From the NCBI GenBank assembly GCA_947504195.1, contig CANNGN010000002.1, forward strand, positions 248,001 to 312,000: a stretch of 64,000 nt of DNA, read 5' to 3'. Below are positions 9,285 through 19,066 of the stretch, piece after piece. Under the pieces are notes generated by a model, which had not been told where the DNA came from, did no database searches, and was given only the letters and a program-made list of their open reading frames with translations. Every line of letters begins with the position of its first letter. Within the stretch, counting starts at the first letter, position 1. This DNA comes from an uncultured Vibrio sp. (lineage in GTDB: Bacteria; Pseudomonadota; Gammaproteobacteria; Enterobacterales; Vibrionaceae). Position numbers and translations under genes: made by a program.

Positions 9285-9620
9285 TTAAGTATCTCACTTC
9301 CCCTCTATTCTCTATTATCAAATCGACTCTGAGCATCACGTCTCATGTTTCTGATTTAGAACGCTAACGTTATTGTCGTCATCATTTAGTTGCCGTGTAA
9401 CCTTCAGTCGTAAATTCCAATGTGCAACATATACCAAACCTTCAGAACAATTTGACACAGTTAACAGAATACGCTGATGTTAAACGATACCTCATTGCAT
9501 AACATGCACACTCCTAAGCTATGGACTATCTTTATTGAGCTTTCAGTAAAAAATAGCCAATCAAAACAATCGACATACTATGTAAACAACCAAAGTTTAT
9601 ATAGTCTGCAAGGACTCCCT
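9285..9620. other. Intergenic region, tRNA-Cys to Aer-like receptor
   Basis: 336 nt without a convincing gene. No strong hairpin terminator follows tRNA-Cys and I could not identify a clear promoter. The open frame extending upstream of the receptor to 9477 has no ribosome binding site and is treated as leader. Confidence 0.5.
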
Positions 9621-11159
9621 ATGAGCGATGAACGTGCACAATATTCAGATAGTGATAGCTTAATTTCGACGACGACGCCAAGTAGTCATATTACTTCCTG
9701 CAATGAAGACTTTTGTCAGGTTTCAGGGTATGAAGAAGAAGAGTTACTCGATCATCCACACAACGTGATTCGTCACAGTGATATGCCGAAAGAAGCATTT
9801 GCTCAGTTATGGCAATATCTTCAGGCAGGCAATAGCTGGATGGGTCTTGTTAAGAATCGATGTAAAGGGAGTGGACACTATTGGGTTTCGGCATTTGTGA
9901 CGCCAATCAAGGGCGCAGATGGCTCAATTCATGAGTATCAGTCAGTAAGGACAAAACCTACCGACGAACAGATCAACCGTGCAACCGCGCTGTATAAGAA
10001 GATGAAGTCTGGCACAGTGACGGTACGACGAAAAAATTGGTTAACTTGGACCATGATACTTGTCGGTGTACAGATGGCCGCAATGGCATTGTTATTGACC
10101 AACATTATTTCCAACCAAGTCGGATTCTCGTTATTGTCTTTAGCTTTTGTTGGGCAGCTATTCACTTTGTTTAATTTACATTCACGATTTAAAGCCGTCC
10201 AATCTATCGCTTCAGAGGGGTATGATAACCCTCTAATGGAGTATCCCTATACTGGGTATTGTGACGACGTTTCGTCTATCGAACTCGCCTTGATTATGAA
10301 GAAAGCGGAGCTACGAGCTGTAACTGCACGAGCACACGATACGACGAGTTATCTTTTGACTTCTGCCGAAGATGAATCAGCGAGCAGCAAATCAATAGAA
10401 CGTGAATTAGCAGAACAATATCATGCTACAGAAGCGATTGCAGAATCTTCTGACCAAATGTTACAGGCGATAGATGAGGTTGCTGAGCAAGCTCGTCAAA
10501 GCTCTGAATTCGCGAGTAAAGCTCGTCAAATGGGCATATCAGGCGTTGAAACGATCAACGATGCAGTGAAAACTGTAGAAGATTTAAGTGCAGAGCTTTC
10601 AGAGTCTCAGCAAGCACTTGAGCAACTGTATGCCGACGTTGGTGGTATTGAAGCTATTTTGGGGATGATCCAAGGTATTGCTGAGCAAACGAATTTATTG
10701 GCATTAAATGCCGCAATAGAGGCTGCTAGAGCGGGTGAAACAGGAAGAGGCTTTGCGGTCGTTGCAGATGAAGTGCGAGCATTGTCTGAGAAAACCAGTT
10801 CATCGGTTGGAGATATTCGAGATAAAATTGAAGTGTTGCAAACAACGGTCAATTCTACCGGAAATCTAATGAAATCGGCACAAGAAGCATCGGGAAGCAG
10901 CGTTCTTAAGTCCCAAGAAGGTAAAGCTGTATGCGAGGCGATCGTAGATGACTTGAAGAAGATGGGTGAGCAAAGCAACGAAACCTATAAAGCTATTTCA
11001 GATCAAGTTCAAGTAACTCAGGGAATGGTGGATCATGTTCACCGAATGAAAACTGCTTTAGATGCGACTCAATCTTTGTCTGAAAGTTCAGTTTCGCGTA
11101 CAGATGGACTGGTGAGTCGGCTTGAAAGTTTGCAACGTCTGGTGGTTGGTTTTAAGTAA
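9621..11159 (+). CDS. Aer-like PAS methyl-accepting chemotaxis protein
   Basis: A 512-residue chemoreceptor of the Aer type. An N-terminal PAS domain (about residues 15-115) includes [29 protein letters not shown] and [10 protein letters not shown], which closely resemble the FAD-binding PAS of E. coli Aer. Two hydrophobic segments follow (about 140-180), then a cytoplasmic signalling domain with the invariant hairpin tip [20 protein letters not shown] and [11 protein letters not shown]. There is no periplasmic sensing domain, so it probably senses redox or oxygen status from inside. ATG 9621 is chosen because AAGGACT lies just upstream; the frame is open from 9477. A strong bidirectional terminator follows. 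Confidence 0.92.
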   Translation: MSDERAQYSDSDSLISTTTPSSHITSCNEDFCQVSGYEEEELLDHPHNVIRHSDMPKEAFAQLWQYLQAGNSWMGLVKNRCKGSGHYWVSAFVTPIKGADGSIHEYQSVRTKPTDEQINRATALYKKMKSGTVTVRRKNWLTWTMILVGVQMAAMALLLTNIISNQVGFSLLSLAFVGQLFTLFNLHSRFKAVQSIASEGYDNPLMEYPYTGYCDDVSSIELALIMKKAELRAVTARAHDTTSYLLTSAEDESASSKSIERELAEQYHATEAIAESSDQMLQAIDEVAEQARQSSEFASKARQMGISGVETINDAVKTVEDLSAELSESQQALEQLYADVGGIEAILGMIQGIAEQTNLLALNAAIEAARAGETGRGFAVVADEVRALSEKTSSSVGDIRDKIEVLQTTVNSTGNLMKSAQEASGSSVLKSQEGKAVCEAIVDDLKKMGEQSNETYKAISDQVQVTQGMVDHVHRMKTALDATQSLSESSVSRTDGLVSRLESLQRLVVGFK

Positions 11160-11193
11160 GTCGACCATTTCCTAAAAGAGAGTGTTGATTGAT

Positions 11194-11235
11194 AAAAATG
11201 CGCCTTCACGTTGCTTTACGTGAAGGCGCATTTTA
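11194..11235. terminator. Bidirectional terminator between the receptor and trxC
   Basis: A perfect 13-bp inverted repeat (TGCGCCTTCACGT, 11199-11211, with 11218-11230) and a 6-nt loop, flanked by A-run on the left and T-run on the right. It can therefore serve both the receptor on the plus strand and trxC on the minus strand. Confidence 0.9.
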
Positions 11236-11281
11236 TTTCTATATGTTTTATGAAGAGCCGTCTTCTGCGTGGCGAATTAAT

Positions 11282-11725
11282 TTAGATTGGCTGTTTAGAT
11301 AAGGCCTGAACAAGCCACTGAGAAAACTGAGATTTCGGTAAAGCACCATTAATCATGTCAAGTTGCTTTCCATTTTTGAAGACCATTATGGTGGGAATAC
11401 TTCGAATTTGGTAACGAGCTCCAAGCGCCTGCTGAGCTTCGGTATCTATTTTGACGAAGCGGGCCTTATCTTCCATTTCTTTTGCCATATCTTGAAATAC
11501 AGGAGCAAAGCCAATACAAGGATTACACCATGGTGCCCAAAAATCGATAACAACAGGAAGATGTCCAGATAGTATCGCCGATAGGTTGTTCTCTGTTCCT
11601 TCGAATGCATCACCATCAATCAATGGATGTTGACACTTTCCACACAAAGGGCGATTTTCTAAACGTTCTATAGGCAAGCGATTCATGCCCTTACAGTTCG
11701 GGCAGCGTGTTGTAAAGGTACACAT
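11282..11725 (-). CDS. trxC: Thioredoxin 2 (TrxC)
   Basis: A 147-residue thioredoxin 2. The N-terminal zinc-binding module has paired cysteines (CPNC and CGKC), which separates TrxC from TrxA. The thioredoxin fold follows, with active site FWAPWCNPC, so the CxxC dipeptide is Asn-Pro where the standard active site has Gly-Pro. The cis-proline is in IRSIPTIMVF. It reduces protein disulfides in the cytoplasm using thioredoxin reductase. It shares the bidirectional terminator at its 3' end with the receptor gene. Confidence 0.93.
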   Translation of the reverse strand: MCTFTTRCPNCKGMNRLPIERLENRPLCGKCQHPLIDGDAFEGTENNLSAILSGHLPVVIDFWAPWCNPCIGFAPVFQDMAKEMEDKARFVKIDTEAQQALGARYQIRSIPTIMVFKNGKQLDMINGALPKSQFSQWLVQALSKQPI

Positions 11726-11755
11726 AATCCATCTCTTTTTTGCGGTTTGTGTGCA

Positions 11756-11779
11756 ATAAAAATGCCCAGAATTTGGGCA
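11756..11779 (-). terminator. Terminator of the YeeX-type gene
   Basis: On the minus strand, TGCCCA…TGGGCA forms a short hairpin followed by TTTTTATT. It lies 36 nt past the yeeX-like stop and before the trxC start. Confidence 0.7.
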
Positions 11780-11814
11780 CTTTATGTATTCCGCTTGTTA
11801 GAATTTATTGCTCA

Positions 11815-12132
11815 CTATTTTTTAGGGTGAGTTTGTTGCTTGTCTTGCTCTGTTAGTTGAGCAATGCGGCGACTGATATCACGGCGTTCTTTAGATATTT
11901 CTGCACTTTTTATAATATGATCATCGACACGGTCTTCGTAATCAGATTTCATATTTTTTATGATGGCATTCACTTGTTCGAGCGTCATTTCTGGTTTGAT
12001 GTAATCTAAAAGGTTATCAAGTAAGTCAACACGCTTGTTGTTATCACGAACTTTCTTTTCATTATCAATAAGCTCGCGCTTTAATCTGTTCTTACGACGT
12101 GCGAGTGACACTATTTCAAATACGCTATTCAT
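11815..12132 (-). CDS. yeeX: YeeX-family protein (DUF496/UPF0265)
   Basis: A 105-residue, highly charged, probably coiled-coil protein. The segments [36 protein letters not shown] and [12 protein letters not shown]…SKERRDIS match the E. coli YeeX family almost word for word. Function is unknown. There is no signal peptide. It is followed by its own terminator, so it is a single-gene transcript. Confidence 0.88.
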   Translation of the reverse strand: MNSVFEIVSLARRKNRLKRELIDNEKKVRDNNKRVDLLDNLLDYIKPEMTLEQVNAIIKNMKSDYEDRVDDHIIKSAEISKERRDISRRIAQLTEQDKQQTHPKK

Positions 12133-12319
12133 AAACTATTCCTAGTTGTTATTTAAAGAGATTATCTTGATTAAATCACATCATTGGCGTCACGAATAGT
12201 CTTTACATCAATCAAAATGTTGCTTGTCTAGGAAATGGGCTTCACATCAATACTTCTATTTATCGTTATAAAAGTTTTATACTGTGCCCACTAAAATTTC
12301 GGCTGGACACGGTGTATTG

Positions 12320-12520
12320 ATGATGAAGCCTTCCAACATCATTTTTCCTAAAGTAAAAGACTTACCAAAAGCATTACCCAAAAAAAATATGCTTGCTAAA
12401 GCGTATCTTACTGCTCGAGAGCAAGAGTTAATCACTGATATTGAATTACAACGATCAAATGTTATTGTTATGGATAATGCAGGTAATGTGATTAAGATTA
12501 AACTGCAACAAGAACATTAA
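12320..12520 (+). CDS. Small hypothetical protein
   Basis: About 66 residues, basic, without cysteine, signal peptide or membrane segment. I do not recognise the family. The open frame begins at GTG 12284, but a likely -10 (TATACT) overlaps that point, so ATG 12320 or 12323 is more likely the start; no strong ribosome binding site helps the choice. It ends 21 nt before yceH on the same strand. The C-terminal half (VIVMDNAGNVIKIKL) looks like a small beta domain. Confidence 0.6.
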   Translation: MMKPSNIIFPKVKDLPKALPKKNMLAKAYLTAREQELITDIELQRSNVIVMDNAGNVIKIKLQQEH

Positions 12521-12541
12521 TATAGCTGAAAGGAGCGAAGT

Positions 12542-13189
12542 ATGCCGCAAGCGTTAACCAAAATAGAATCAAGAGTTATTGGTTGTCTATTAGAAAAGGA
12601 AGTCACAACGCCAGATTACTATCCTCTTACTCTCAATAGTTTGACATCGGCATGCAATCAAAAAAGCAACCGTGATCCTGTTATGGACTTGTCAGATGCA
12701 GAAGTATTAGATGCCCTACAAGGCTTAATTTCTCGTCGACTTGTCAGTGATGAGAGCAGTTTTAATAGTCGTACCAGTAAGTACCAACACCGTTTTTGCA
12801 ATACCGAATTTGGCGACTTACAACTCAGTGAACAAGAGCTAGGGGTTGTGAGTTGTTTATTGCTACGTGGCCCACAGACTCCCGGGGAACTGCGTACTCG
12901 AACGAATCGGATGTGCCAGTTTGCCGATGTTAAGGAAACAGAGTCTGTGCTCGAAGAGCTGCTTACAAAAGAGTATGTGGTGAAATTAGAGCGTGAGCCT
13001 GGAAAGCGTGAATCTCGTTTTATGCAATGCTTTTCTGATGACGATATATCACATTACCAATCGGAAAATGTGAGTGGAGCGCTATTGGATACAAAAGACT
13101 CTGATCGAGTATTCGCACTTGAACAAGATGTCGCGGAACTAAAAATTCAGGTAGCGCGATTAACTGAACAGCTAGACCAACTTATCTAA
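12542..13189 (+). CDS. yceH: YceH family protein (UPF0502/DUF480)
   Basis: A 215-residue protein, exactly the length usual for YceH. The N-terminus (IESRVIGCLLEKEVTTPDYY and LTSACNQKSNRDPV) and the central RGPQTPGELRTRTNRMC are family signatures. The structure of the family is two winged-helix domains, and a C-terminal coiled coil is visible here (about residues 185-213). A strong Shine-Dalgarno, AAAGGAG, precedes the ATG. The biochemical function is not known. The GIY-YIG gene starts 3 nt after the stop, so the two are co-transcribed. Confidence 0.92.
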   Translation: MPQALTKIESRVIGCLLEKEVTTPDYYPLTLNSLTSACNQKSNRDPVMDLSDAEVLDALQGLISRRLVSDESSFNSRTSKYQHRFCNTEFGDLQLSEQELGVVSCLLLRGPQTPGELRTRTNRMCQFADVKETESVLEELLTKEYVVKLEREPGKRESRFMQCFSDDDISHYQSENVSGALLDTKDSDRVFALEQDVAELKIQVARLTEQLDQLI

Positions 13190-13192
13190 CCT

Positions 13193-13492
13193 ATGCCGAA
13201 CCAATCGATATGGTCGGTATATTTTATTCGAACGCCAGATCAACGTTTGTACTGTGGGATCAGTGTTGATGTTGCACGACGCCTTCGGCAACATCAAAAT
13301 GGAACTGGCGCGAAAGCACTACGAGGAAAAACACCCCTTGAACTCGTTTGGACGATGGAGATAGGGGATCATTCTGTGGCCTTACAGGTTGAGTATCGTC
13401 TGAAAAAGTTGCCGAAGATCAAAAAAGAAGCAATTGTAAGAGATGAATATTCAAAAAAGCGGCTATTTGAATATATAAACATTAGCAATTAG
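13193..13492 (+). CDS. GIY-YIG domain protein, YhbQ-like
   Basis: A 99-residue single-domain GIY-YIG protein. The family motif appears as WSVYFIRT…LYCGISVDVARRLRQHQNG, with the Tyr, Gly, catalytic Arg and His expected. RIKKLPKxxKE-like sequence (YRLKKLPKIKKEAIV) and the length match the YhbQ/UPF0213 group. Related proteins nick or cleave DNA, but cellular roles are poorly defined. It is tightly coupled to yceH upstream. Confidence 0.87.
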   Translation: MPNQSIWSVYFIRTPDQRLYCGISVDVARRLRQHQNGTGAKALRGKTPLELVWTMEIGDHSVALQVEYRLKKLPKIKKEAIVRDEYSKKRLFEYINISN

Positions 13493-13549
13493 ATAATTTG
13501 TACTATTCTTAACCTTGAGATGATATTTCAGCAAATAAGGTTAAAAAGT

Positions 13550-14722
13550 ATGAATCAATACACAAAAATAGCAGTGCTGGTTGCTGGGTTTATTGCAAGT
13601 TCTTCAGTGTACTCAGCGACATGGGTTGCTGATGCGCGTGGTAACGCAATGGGTAATACTGGGGTAACCAGCGCCGATTTCGTTGTTGCTCCTTTCTATA
13701 ACCCTGCATTGACAGCAGTGTATCGTGATGATCAAAACATTGGCGTACTTCTTGGCTTGAACGTAAATGCTAACGATCCCGATGAATCTTTATCTAATAT
13801 TGATGATATTCAAACTCTTATCGATGACTTTAACGAAGCTGTAGACAATTCAAACTTTGCGAGTATCGATGCGAATACAGTTTCTGAGTTGAACACTCAA
13901 CTTGATGATCTGGTTGATAATAGCGCAATCGGAGTCACAGCTGGTGCTGGCTTGGCAGTCGCGTTACCAGTTAAATCTGTCTCGGTAAATCTTTTTGCTC
14001 GCGCCTATATGGAATTGGTCGCTGATGTGAATGAAAGCAATTACGCGACAGGTGCAAATGATGCCGAAACGTTAGATAACCGAATAAATGCTTCTTCTGT
14101 CGATCTTGTTGCATTCGGCTACAGTGAAGTGGGTCTTGCGTTAGCGAAAATGGCTATGATTAATGGCGAACGTTTCTCATTCGGTGTTAGCCCTAAAATT
14201 CAGAGTTTAAGAACCTATAAACAAACCGTCACAGTTGAAGAGTTTGATGTTGAAGATTTCGATGAAAGTGAAGTGTCAAAGAGTGCATTTAACCTTGATT
14301 TAGGTGCTGTGTGGTTAAAAGGTGACTATCGTGTTGGGCTTGCAGTTAAAGATATGTTTAAGCAAGAAATTAAGACCTACGACAACCAAGATAACTACAC
14401 CTTAGATCCTCAGGTCGTGGTGTCAGGTGCGTATGTGTCAGACTTTTTTACTGCGGCTGTTGATTTAGACCTTACTGAGCAAGAGCGCTTCTCTATGAGT
14501 GAAGACGATACACAATTTGCTCGTTTTGGTATTGAAGGAAATGCATGGGGTTGGGCACAGCTACGAGCTGGCTACGAAATCGATATGGTTGGATCGATGG
14601 AAAATAGTGTTACTGCCGGCATAGGATTTAGTCCGTTTAATGTCGTTAGTTTTGATCTTGGCGCATCGTATGCCGGTGAGAATCAATTCGGCGCTTCAAC
14701 TAATTTAGAAGTTAAGTTCTAA
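13550..14722 (+). CDS. TraF-family outer-membrane beta-barrel protein
   Basis: About 390 residues with a cleavable signal peptide (MNQYTKIAVLVAGFIASSSV then YSA cleavage). The mature start WVADARGNAMGNTGVTSADF and YNPALTA resemble the FadL-like barrel family catalogued as conjugal transfer protein TraF (TraF_2). Alternating polar/hydrophobic strands and a final …LEVKF are typical of an outer-membrane barrel. There are no conjugation genes nearby, so the inherited TraF name should not be read as a transfer function. ATG 13550 has AAGG upstream and gives a proper signal peptide; the frame is open from 13520. Confidence 0.82.
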   Translation: MNQYTKIAVLVAGFIASSSVYSATWVADARGNAMGNTGVTSADFVVAPFYNPALTAVYRDDQNIGVLLGLNVNANDPDESLSNIDDIQTLIDDFNEAVDNSNFASIDANTVSELNTQLDDLVDNSAIGVTAGAGLAVALPVKSVSVNLFARAYMELVADVNESNYATGANDAETLDNRINASSVDLVAFGYSEVGLALAKMAMINGERFSFGVSPKIQSLRTYKQTVTVEEFDVEDFDESEVSKSAFNLDLGAVWLKGDYRVGLAVKDMFKQEIKTYDNQDNYTLDPQVVVSGAYVSDFFTAAVDLDLTEQERFSMSEDDTQFARFGIEGNAWGWAQLRAGYEIDMVGSMENSVTAGIGFSPFNVVSFDLGASYAGENQFGASTNLEVKF

Positions 14723-14752
14723 ATAACGAGTCCTAATTTAATAAGCAATAAA

Positions 14753-14788
14753 TAGAGCCCAAATTAACAGTTGTTGATTTGGGCTCTA
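14753..14788. terminator. Shared hairpin terminator
   Basis: AGAGCCCAAAT (14754-14764) pairs with 14777-14787, extended inside by further pairs, between two convergent genes. The minus-strand side is followed by a T-rich stretch, so it mainly serves the PilZ gene; it probably also stops the TraF-family transcript. Confidence 0.75.
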
Positions 14789-14837
14789 ACTATTTGAGTT
14801 CATTGAACAGGTATATTGAAGGAATCAACTACAGCGA

Positions 14838-15533
14838 TTAATGCGTTAGGTTATCCAAAACAGTGTGTTCAAATAGTACGTCTTTAAGCTCTTCATTGAT
14901 GGTCAATGGAGGGAAGAAACGAAGTCCCACAAAGTGGCCGTTAGGCTGTTTTACCATATTGGCTACACGTGTATCGATGTGAGCACCTAAAACGGTCGTG
15001 AGAGGACTGTGTATTGATACTGAAAGATCTTTCTGTAAAAAATTATCGCTTGTTACTGCATCATCGCCGCTCACTAGTACGCCACACCCTGACACGGAGA
15101 AATCGACCAGCGTACCGTCGATCTTTCGATATCCATCTTGGTGATTAATGGTTGCCGGTAGCGATAGTTTAATTCGTTTATGCTGACGAATGGGCTTAGT
15201 CACGAAATGATGAGGCATGCGGACAAAAAGCATTGGAAAAGGTTGTAATGTACTTTGCAGAATCGAAGTCTCAAAAGCGACAATATGACCGAGTTCAGTA
15301 TCACACATACCACGAAGCACAACTGTACTATTACTGAGCGTACGAACCAGCAGTGCTTCGTGTACTGAACGAGGGTAATCGAGCGCTAAATATTGATGGG
15401 CTTTGTAACCGATTAAACGCGTAGTGAATTGATAAGTGTCATGTGGACCAAACTCTATTTTTACGCGAAGCTTCATTTCAGAGGATAAATACCGACAGAT
15501 ATCCTTGCTTTTGTTGATTGGTGTAGCTGCCAT
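14838..15533 (-). CDS. PilZ-domain c-di-GMP-binding protein, YcgR-like
   Basis: About 231 residues. A C-terminal PilZ domain shows both c-di-GMP contact motifs: the arginine-rich RQHKR and, some 30 residues later, DFSVSGCG (DxSxxG). The N-terminal half looks like the YcgR-N/PilZN barrel. No catalytic domain is present, so it is an effector of c-di-GMP rather than an enzyme. ATG 15533 is preferred to the upstream in-frame GTG/ATG because AAGGA sits 5 nt before it and this removes overlap with the upstream gene. Several diguanylate cyclases elsewhere in the window could supply its ligand. Confidence 0.87.
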   Translation of the reverse strand: MAATPINKSKDICRYLSSEMKLRVKIEFGPHDTYQFTTRLIGYKAHQYLALDYPRSVHEALLVRTLSNSTVVLRGMCDTELGHIVAFETSILQSTLQPFPMLFVRMPHHFVTKPIRQHKRIKLSLPATINHQDGYRKIDGTLVDFSVSGCGVLVSGDDAVTSDNFLQKDLSVSIHSPLTTVLGAHIDTRVANMVKQPNGHFVGLRFFPPLTINEELKDVLFEHTVLDNLTH

Positions 15534-15541
15534 TTTTATCC

Positions 15542-16063
15542 TTAAAATTCGAAACGAACACCGAGTGTTGTTTGTGGGCCCCATAACCCATTATTTCTAA
15601 TTTGTGCGCCAAAGGTAAGTTGCGATGTTGAGTGGAAACGAACCCCACCTTCGATCAATCCGCCTTCATTTATTTGGCCTAACTTTCCATGAATTTCAAG
15701 AGTTTGTGTTAACCAAGCTCGCGCGCCGACATTGAGTTCTAGCATCATGCCATCGTCATGGTCGTTTTTATTTGCTTTGGTATAGTGAACAAGAAGTTGC
15801 CCATTAACATCCACAAAGGGACCGGCTGGTCCATTAAACCCGATTCCTCCTGCGAGATCGAATGCTTCGTTAAAGCGCTTATCAAGTCGACCGACGGTAT
15901 GAAAGTTTTCTTGAATGTAAGTAGTAAACTCTGCGCCAATAGATTGTGGTCCCGAAGAGGCTCGGAATTCGAAAAAGTTGTAGTTAAAATTGTTCGCAAA
16001 CGCTGTTGATGAAAACAGACATAACATTCCGGAGAAAGCGATATTCCACGCGCGACAAGTCAT
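15542..16063 (-). CDS. Small outer-membrane beta-barrel protein
   Basis: A 173-residue exported protein with a signal peptide (LCLFSSTAFA then NNF). The mature chain is rich in alternating beta-strand patterns and ends in TLGVRFEF, a C-terminal Phe typical of outer-membrane barrels. It somewhat resembles the YfaZ-type barrels, but I cannot assign it confidently. AGGAATAAAG precedes the ATG. The PilZ gene begins 8 nt after its stop, so both are likely on one transcript. Confidence 0.7.
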   Translation of the reverse strand: MTCRAWNIAFSGMLCLFSSTAFANNFNYNFFEFRASSGPQSIGAEFTTYIQENFHTVGRLDKRFNEAFDLAGGIGFNGPAGPFVDVNGQLLVHYTKANKNDHDDGMMLELNVGARAWLTQTLEIHGKLGQINEGGLIEGGVRFHSTSQLTFGAQIRNNGLWGPQTTLGVRFEF

Positions 16064-16265
16064 CTTTATTCCTATTTTCTATAACAGTATTAATTTGATA
16101 AAACATTGGTTTATACATTATAGGATAGCCACAAATACACGAAACGTTTAGGATTAGGCCCAATATTTATAAATATTCATCGATTTAGTGTTAAATCCAT
16201 CCAAAATGTGCCGTCTATTGAGGCTGGTAACAACGAATATTGAGTGGGTTCGTAAGGATTTTCAT

Positions 16266-17744
16266 ATGGAACAAAGCTCTAAAGCCTTAATGGTTCAAGG
16301 TACAACTTCCGATGCTGGGAAAAGCGTCTTAGTCGCGGGTTTGTGTCGTGTATTAGCACGTCGAAATATTAAGGTTGCCCCCTTCAAGCCACAGAATATG
16401 GCTTTAAATAGTGCAGTGACAGCAGATGGTGGAGAAATTGGTCGAGCACAGGCGGTACAAGCATTAGCCTGTGGTATTGAACCGAATGTGCATATGAATC
16501 CGGTGCTGCTAAAGCCTAACAGTGATACTGGTGCGCAAGTGATCCTACAAGGTCGAGCATTGAGTAATATGGAAGCGACCAGTTATCACGATTATAAAAA
16601 GGTTGCGATGGAAACGGTGATAGATTCGTTTTCGCAACTCTCTGAACAATTTGACAGTATTATGATTGAAGGTGCCGGAAGCCCCGCGGAAATTAACCTA
16701 AGAGCCAATGATATCGCCAATATGGGGTTTGCTGAGCGAGCTGATATTCCGGTTATTATCGTAGCAGATATAGATCGAGGTGGCGTTTTTGCTCATTTAT
16801 ATGGCACGCTAGAATTGTTATCACCTTCCGAGCAAAATCGTGTGGTTGGCTTCGTGATAAACCGTTTTAGGGGAGATATCGCGTTATTGCAATCGGGTTT
16901 AGATTGGTTGGAAGAAAAGACCAACAAGCCAGTGTTGGGTGTGATTCCCTTTTTACATGGGTTGGATATCGAAGCAGAAGATGCCATCAACTCCAGTCAA
17001 AACTTGGAAGGTGAAGCAAAACTTAATGTTGTCGTGCCAGTGTTTACTCGTATTAGCAACCATACCGATTTTGATGTGCTCCGCAATCACCCTCAAGTAT
17101 CACTGCGGTACGTTGGTAAGGGCGAGCGATTAGATAATGCCGATTTGATTATATTGCCAGGCAGTAAATCGACTCGCGCAGATCTTGAATACCTTTTTCA
17201 ACAAGGTTGGGATCGCGATATTAAACGTCATCTTCGCTATGGCGGAAAAGTACTCGGTATCTGTGGTGGGTTTCAGATGTTGGGGCATAAGGTTGATGAT
17301 CCTAGCGGTGTAGAAAGTGCCGCGGGAAGCAGTTCAGGTTTATCCTTATTGGATATGGATACTGAACTGACCGAGCAAAAACAATTGGCGAATGTATCGG
17401 GTACGCTCGTCATTGGTACATCAGAGGCCTTGGTTTCGGGGTATGAAATTCATTCTGGTGTCAGTTGTGCCCATGAGCAAAGCTCACTTCAACATTTGAT
17501 TACCTTATCAAATGGGCAACACGATGGATATATCAGCGAATGTGGCCAGATAGCGGGAACCTATTTGCATGGAGTGTTAGATAACCCTGACGTAATCGGT
17601 TTGATCGCCAATTGGGTAAATGGAACGACATTGACCGGTTATAACCACAAGAACAAACAGCTTGAGGCGATTGATCGTTTAGCTGATGCCCTAGAAGAGT
17701 GTATGGATTTTAAAACGCTATGGCCCGATTTAGCGATGGATTAA
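16266..17744 (+). CDS. cobQ: Cobyric acid synthase CobQ
   Basis: About 492 residues. It amidates adenosylcobyrinic acid diamide at four carboxylates using glutamine. The N-terminal ATP-binding P-loop-like motif is [20 protein letters not shown] with KPQNMALNS. The C-terminal class I glutamine amidotransferase domain contains the nucleophile elbow ICGGFQMLG and the catalytic His in [14 protein letters not shown] precedes ATG 16266; the upstream open frame to 16188 lacks a start signal. I see no other cobalamin genes or a cobalamin riboswitch nearby, so it stands alone here. Confidence 0.95.
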   Translation: MEQSSKALMVQGTTSDAGKSVLVAGLCRVLARRNIKVAPFKPQNMALNSAVTADGGEIGRAQAVQALACGIEPNVHMNPVLLKPNSDTGAQVILQGRALSNMEATSYHDYKKVAMETVIDSFSQLSEQFDSIMIEGAGSPAEINLRANDIANMGFAERADIPVIIVADIDRGGVFAHLYGTLELLSPSEQNRVVGFVINRFRGDIALLQSGLDWLEEKTNKPVLGVIPFLHGLDIEAEDAINSSQNLEGEAKLNVVVPVFTRISNHTDFDVLRNHPQVSLRYVGKGERLDNADLIILPGSKSTRADLEYLFQQGWDRDIKRHLRYGGKVLGICGGFQMLGHKVDDPSGVESAAGSSSGLSLLDMDTELTEQKQLANVSGTLVIGTSEALVSGYEIHSGVSCAHEQSSLQHLITLSNGQHDGYISECGQIAGTYLHGVLDNPDVIGLIANWVNGTTLTGYNHKNKQLEAIDRLADALEECMDFKTLWPDLAMD

Positions 17745-17753
17745 AAGTAATGT

Positions 17754-17778
17754 GCCAAACGGCCTTGTGTCGTTTGGC
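17754..17778. terminator. Hairpin between cobQ and HMG-CoA reductase gene
   Basis: GCCAAACG (17754-17761) pairs with CGTTTGGC (17771-17778) just after the cobQ stop, in the space between two convergent genes. The plus side ends in a short T-run and the minus side in a T-rich stretch. Confidence 0.65.
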
Positions 17779-17815
17779 TTTATAAGCTTTAGGGCTAGGT
17801 ATTGAACGCTACGTA

Positions 17816-19066
17816 TTAGATGTGGGTGTTTTTTCCACGAGCTAGCTTTTGATGTGCCCTTGAAAAATGCCCCGCGCAAAATGCTCCGACAATCGATAAT
17901 TCGCCAGCTAAACATGTCGCTGCAGTAATTTCTGCCAACGCTTTTGCTCCGCCTGAGCCATATACGCCCAGAATGTCGAGACACGCTTTTTGTGTTGGCA
18001 GTCCGGTTCCACCGCCAACGGTACCCACCATAATGTTCGGCATGGTAATGGTGACATACAGATCACCTTGTTCATTTAAAACCATTCGAGTGACACCAAT
18101 CGCTGACTCAGCAACACATGCCGCATCTTGGCCACACGCGATATACAGTGCAGCAAGGCCGTTTGCATAATGTGCATTCACCCCAACAGAGCCATTGAGC
18201 ATCGCTCCTAAGGTTGAGATCTCAGCAAACTTAACCATTTCCTCAGGTGTGGTATGAAGGTATTTCTCGACAAGTGCTCGAGGAATGGAGATATCAGAAA
18301 TCACTTTCTTTCCACGCACCTTAAGAAGGGTATTGGTGTTGGACTTTTTGTCTCCTGAAAGGTTGCCGTCTAGATACGCATGTTTTATGGCAACAGGTGA
18401 GTTCTGTTTAATGTAATCGAAGACCGCGTTGGTGGCGATGGTCACCATATTTTGTCCAGATGCATCACCGGTTAAATATTCAAATACTAAGAAGACATAG
18501 TTTCCCTCAATTTGAACATCGATCTTTTTAACTTTACCGTGTGACGTAGTTTGTTCTGCAATTAAAGTGAAGCGATTAAACTCGCTACTTGCCCAAGTGA
18601 CGAAATGCGCTGCTTCGATAACGTCGTTGAACACAAAACAAGGAGTGCGGGAGACACCTTCATCTACGATAATACATTGAACTCCGCCCGCGGCATGGAT
18701 AAGGCTTGCGCCACGATCATAGGAGGCGACCAATGCCGCTTCTGTGGTCGCTAGTGGGACAAGGTATTCTCCAGAAGCATACTGACCATTCACGAGTAGT
18801 GGTCCGGCTAAGCCTATCGGCAGGTTTGCAGTGCCGATAAAGTGCTCAATATTTTGCCGATAACACGCCATGTTATTTTGGGTATAGGAATCGAATAGAG
18901 CGTTTTTGATTGCCTCATCATCAATTGAATTCCAGCGCTTATCCACGAGTTTTTCGTTAAGTGATCCACTTTTTGGCAATGATGCCGCGACCTGACTCGA
19001 CGAAGGGCTCGACGCGCAAGTTTCTTGCTCATTTACTAAGTTATTTTTCTTTAAATGGTGAGGCAT
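17816..19066 (-). CDS. Hydroxymethylglutaryl-CoA reductase
   Basis: A 416-residue HMG-CoA reductase of class I type. Signatures in order: PIGLAGPLLVNG, PLATTEAALVAS with the catalytic Glu, GDASGQNM (usually GDAMGMNM), SGDKKSNTN with the catalytic Lys, and GTVGGGTGLPTQ in the cofactor region. The C-terminal GHFSRAH supplies the catalytic His. The enzyme reduces HMG-CoA to mevalonate with NAD(P)H. There is no membrane anchor, unlike eukaryotic forms. No other mevalonate-pathway gene lies in the window. Vibrio species are known to carry such a gene while making isoprenoids by the MEP route, so its purpose is unclear. Confidence 0.92.
   Translation of the reverse strand: MPHHLKKNNLVNEQETCASSPSSSQVAASLPKSGSLNEKLVDKRWNSIDDEAIKNALFDSYTQNNMACYRQNIEHFIGTANLPIGLAGPLLVNGQYASGEYLVPLATTEAALVASYDRGASLIHAAGGVQCIIVDEGVSRTPCFVFNDVIEAAHFVTWASSEFNRFTLIAEQTTSHGKVKKIDVQIEGNYVFLVFEYLTGDASGQNMVTIATNAVFDYIKQNSPVAIKHAYLDGNLSGDKKSNTNTLLKVRGKKVISDISIPRALVEKYLHTTPEEMVKFAEISTLGAMLNGSVGVNAHYANGLAALYIACGQDAACVAESAIGVTRMVLNEQGDLYVTITMPNIMVGTVGGGTGLPTQKACLDILGVYGSGGAKALAEITAATCLAGELSIVGAFCAGHFSRAHQKLARGKNTHI

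Noticed and set aside
13550..14722. A conjugation gene because of the TraF name
   Set aside because: No transfer or mobilisation genes nearby; the protein looks like a barrel of the outer membrane.
16064..16265. Cobalamin riboswitch before cobQ
   Set aside because: The 200-nt leader lacks a recognisable B12 box and is too short and AT-rich; only a 16-bp AT palindrome at 16162-16177 is seen.
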